Source: Pseudomonadota bacterium
GTDB lineage: Bacteria > Pseudomonadota > Gammaproteobacteria > SZUA-229
DNA: 7,029 nt
Assembly (NCBI GenBank): GCA_030836935.1
Contig: JAUPMA010000129.1
Span: forward strand, 1 to 7,029
Reading direction: 5' to 3'
Below are positions 5,618-7,029 of this stretch, piece after piece; position 1 is the first letter of the stretch, and each line of letters starts with the position of its first letter. The notes beneath the pieces were generated by a model. The model was not told the origin of the DNA. It did not search any database and saw only the letters and a program-made list of their open reading frames with translations. The translations under genes were made by a program, and so were the position numbers.

Positions 5618-6398
5618 AGTTCGCGCACAGGAAAATACCTTGCTGGTGGTTGATCAGGTTGGCAAACAGTTCGGCGGTTTGTCGGCACTGAATAATGTCA
5701 GCCTGAGCGTGCGTGCCGGTGAAATTTATGGCTTGATTGGCCCAAACGGTGCTGGCAAAACCACACTGTTCAATTGCATGACGGGCCTTTACACCGTGAG
5801 CAGTGGTGCCATACATTTGAACGATGTTGCAGTACACAATCACAAACCACATGAAGTTGTCGCGCGTGGCTTTGCACGCACTTTTCAGAATATTCGTTTG
5901 TTCGCCAACATGACTGTACTGGAAAACGTGATGGTGGGCCGGCACATTCGCAGCCAGGCCGGTGTACTGGGTGCCGTGTTGCGCAATGCCTTGACTCGTG
6001 CCGAAGAAAAAAATATTCGTGAACGCGCGCTGTATTTATTGTCGCGAGTCGGGCTGGATGGCAAGGCGCAGCATCTCGCCGGGCATCTTTCCTACGGCTT
6101 GCAACGCCGGCTGGAAATTGCGCGTGCACTTGCTACCGATCCCAGTATTCTGGCACTGGATGAACCCGTCGCCGGTATGAATCCCAGTGAACGCCGCGAC
6201 ATGGGTGAATTATTTTTGCGGCTGCGTGAAGAATTCAGACTCACCATATTGCTGATTGAACATGATGTGAAACTGGTGATGTGCGTGTGCGATAAACTGG
6301 CCGTGCTGGATTACGGTTGCAAAATTTCCGAAGGTACGCCGCAGGTTGTGCAGCGTGATCCGGCGGTGATTGCGGCGTATCTTGGAGGAGGAAAGTAG
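5604..6398 (+). CDS. livG: Branched-chain amino acid ABC transporter ATP-binding protein LivG
   Basis: A 264-residue cytoplasmic ATPase of the importer. Walker A is GPNGAGKT (46-53, Lys52). The Q-loop region reads ARTFQNIRLF, typical of LivG. The ABC signature is LSYGLQRR (162-169), Walker B and catalytic Glu are LALDEP (Asp186, Glu187), and the H-loop is EHDVKLV with His220. The C-terminal AYLGGGK matches the usual AYLG end. Most LivG proteins I remember have Gln where Leu166 sits in the signature (SYGQQ); this is mild and probably tolerated. Start ATG 5604 follows AGGAG and gives a 14-base overlap with livM, implying translational coupling. The last codons (GGA GGA GGA AAG TAG) form a strong Shine-Dalgarno-like run, and the TAG stop sits inside the first AAGTAGC unit of the next repeat. 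Confidence 0.94.
   Translation: MHNAEVRAQENTLLVVDQVGKQFGGLSALNNVSLSVRAGEIYGLIGPNGAGKTTLFNCMTGLYTVSSGAIHLNDVAVHNHKPHEVVARGFARTFQNIRLFANMTVLENVMVGRHIRSQAGVLGAVLRNALTRAEEKNIRERALYLLSRVGLDGKAQHLAGHLSYGLQRRLEIARALATDPSILALDEPVAGMNPSERRDMGELFLRLREEFRLTILLIEHDVKLVMCVCDKLAVLDYGCKISEGTPQVVQRDPAVIAAYLGGGK
6384..6391 (+). promoter_or_regulatory. Displaced Shine-Dalgarno GGAGGAGG, possibly serving livF
   Basis: GGAGGAGG within the last livG codons is the strongest ribosome-binding sequence in the window, yet the next start (livF ATG 6480) is 88 bases further on, with an intervening hairpin at 6393-6466. If that hairpin forms, the effective distance shrinks to about 14 bases. It also encodes three Gly of LivG, so it may simply be coding sequence. 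Confidence 0.35.
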
Positions 6399-6466
6399 CA
6401 ACTGGCAAGTAGCTAGTAGCAAGGTTAAAGCAAAAGCTTTTACTTGCCACTTGCTACTTGCTACTT
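6393..6466 (+). repeat. Inverted heptad array in the livG-livF gap
   Basis: The left arm has four tandem 7-base units of consensus AAGTAGC (6393-6399, 6400-6406, 6407-6413, 6414-6420). The right arm has the complement GCTACTT at 6460-6466 and 6453-6459, a GCCACTT variant at 6446-6452 and a partial TACTT at 6441-6445. Bases 6393-6418 pair with 6441-6466 at 22 of 26 positions. A smaller AAAGC (6427-6431)/GCTTT (6436-6440) hairpin with an AAAA loop sits at the tip. AAGGTT (6421-6426) and AACCTT (6468-6473) are further symmetric traces. It occupies nearly the whole 81-base gap and begins within the livG stop codon. No coding potential. Confidence 0.75.
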
Positions 6467-6479
6467 GAACCTTTAAAAA

Positions 6480-7029
<550 letters not shown>

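Noticed and set aside
5382..5945. 187-codon minus-strand frame across the livM/livG junction
   Set aside because: It lies opposite two well-conserved genes, has no recognisable motif or binding site, and its product is His/Gln/Ala-rich as expected of a shadow frame.
6393..6466. CRISPR-like repeat array
   Set aside because: Units are 7 bases, contiguous without spacers and inverted in the second half, so this is an inverted tandem array.

Overview
The window looks like a stretch of proteobacterial chromosome. Gram-negative traits are a single-pass inner-membrane SPOR protein, a periplasm-facing binding protein and a YigB-like phosphatase. I infer Gammaproteobacteria or Betaproteobacteria. The LivK pocket segment (FYGGMDPQ...GADG) resembles the betaproteobacterial/neisserial subgroup as I remember it, but I cannot place the species. 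All supported genes lie on the + strand. Nothing suggests a plasmid, phage or transposase gene.

Layout. 1-192 is the C-terminal end of an inositol-monophosphatase family enzyme cut by the window edge. 285-1040 encodes a membrane-anchored SPOR-domain protein, whose stop overlaps the start of a YigB-like HAD phosphatase (1040-1741). A 209-base gap holds two palindromes and a candidate promoter. Then comes a full branched-chain amino acid ABC importer operon in the classical order livK (1951-3099), livH (3392-4321), livM (4517-5617), livG (5604-6398), livF (6480 to the window end, truncated). LivK captures Leu/Ile/Val-type substrates in the periplasm, LivH and LivM form the membrane channel, and LivG and LivF hydrolyse ATP to drive import.

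The protein content is ordinary. The unusual part is what sits between the liv genes. Three of the four junctions (K/H, H/M, G/F) are widened by three different inverted repeats. The arms of each are built from a short tandem unit: about 9 bases (ACGCAAAGG-like) in the K/H gap, 8 bases (ACGCAGAG-like) in the H/M gap, and 7 bases (AAGTAGC) in the G/F gap. The fourth junction, livM/livG, is a tight 14-base overlap with none. The K/H gap is a composite that also contains a second nested palindrome family and a pair of hairpins sharing a CATCC core.

The repeats seem to matter for translation signals. livM and livG have recognisable Shine-Dalgarno sequences, whereas livH and livF, whose starts directly follow a repeat, do not. 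A strong GGAGGAGG lies at the end of livG, on the far side of the heptad hairpin from the livF start, so folding of the hairpin would bring the two within about 14 bases. This ribosome-bridging arrangement, and the 9/8/7-periodic inverted arrays as possible mobile or regulatory elements, are the best leads here. I see no undescribed protein system.
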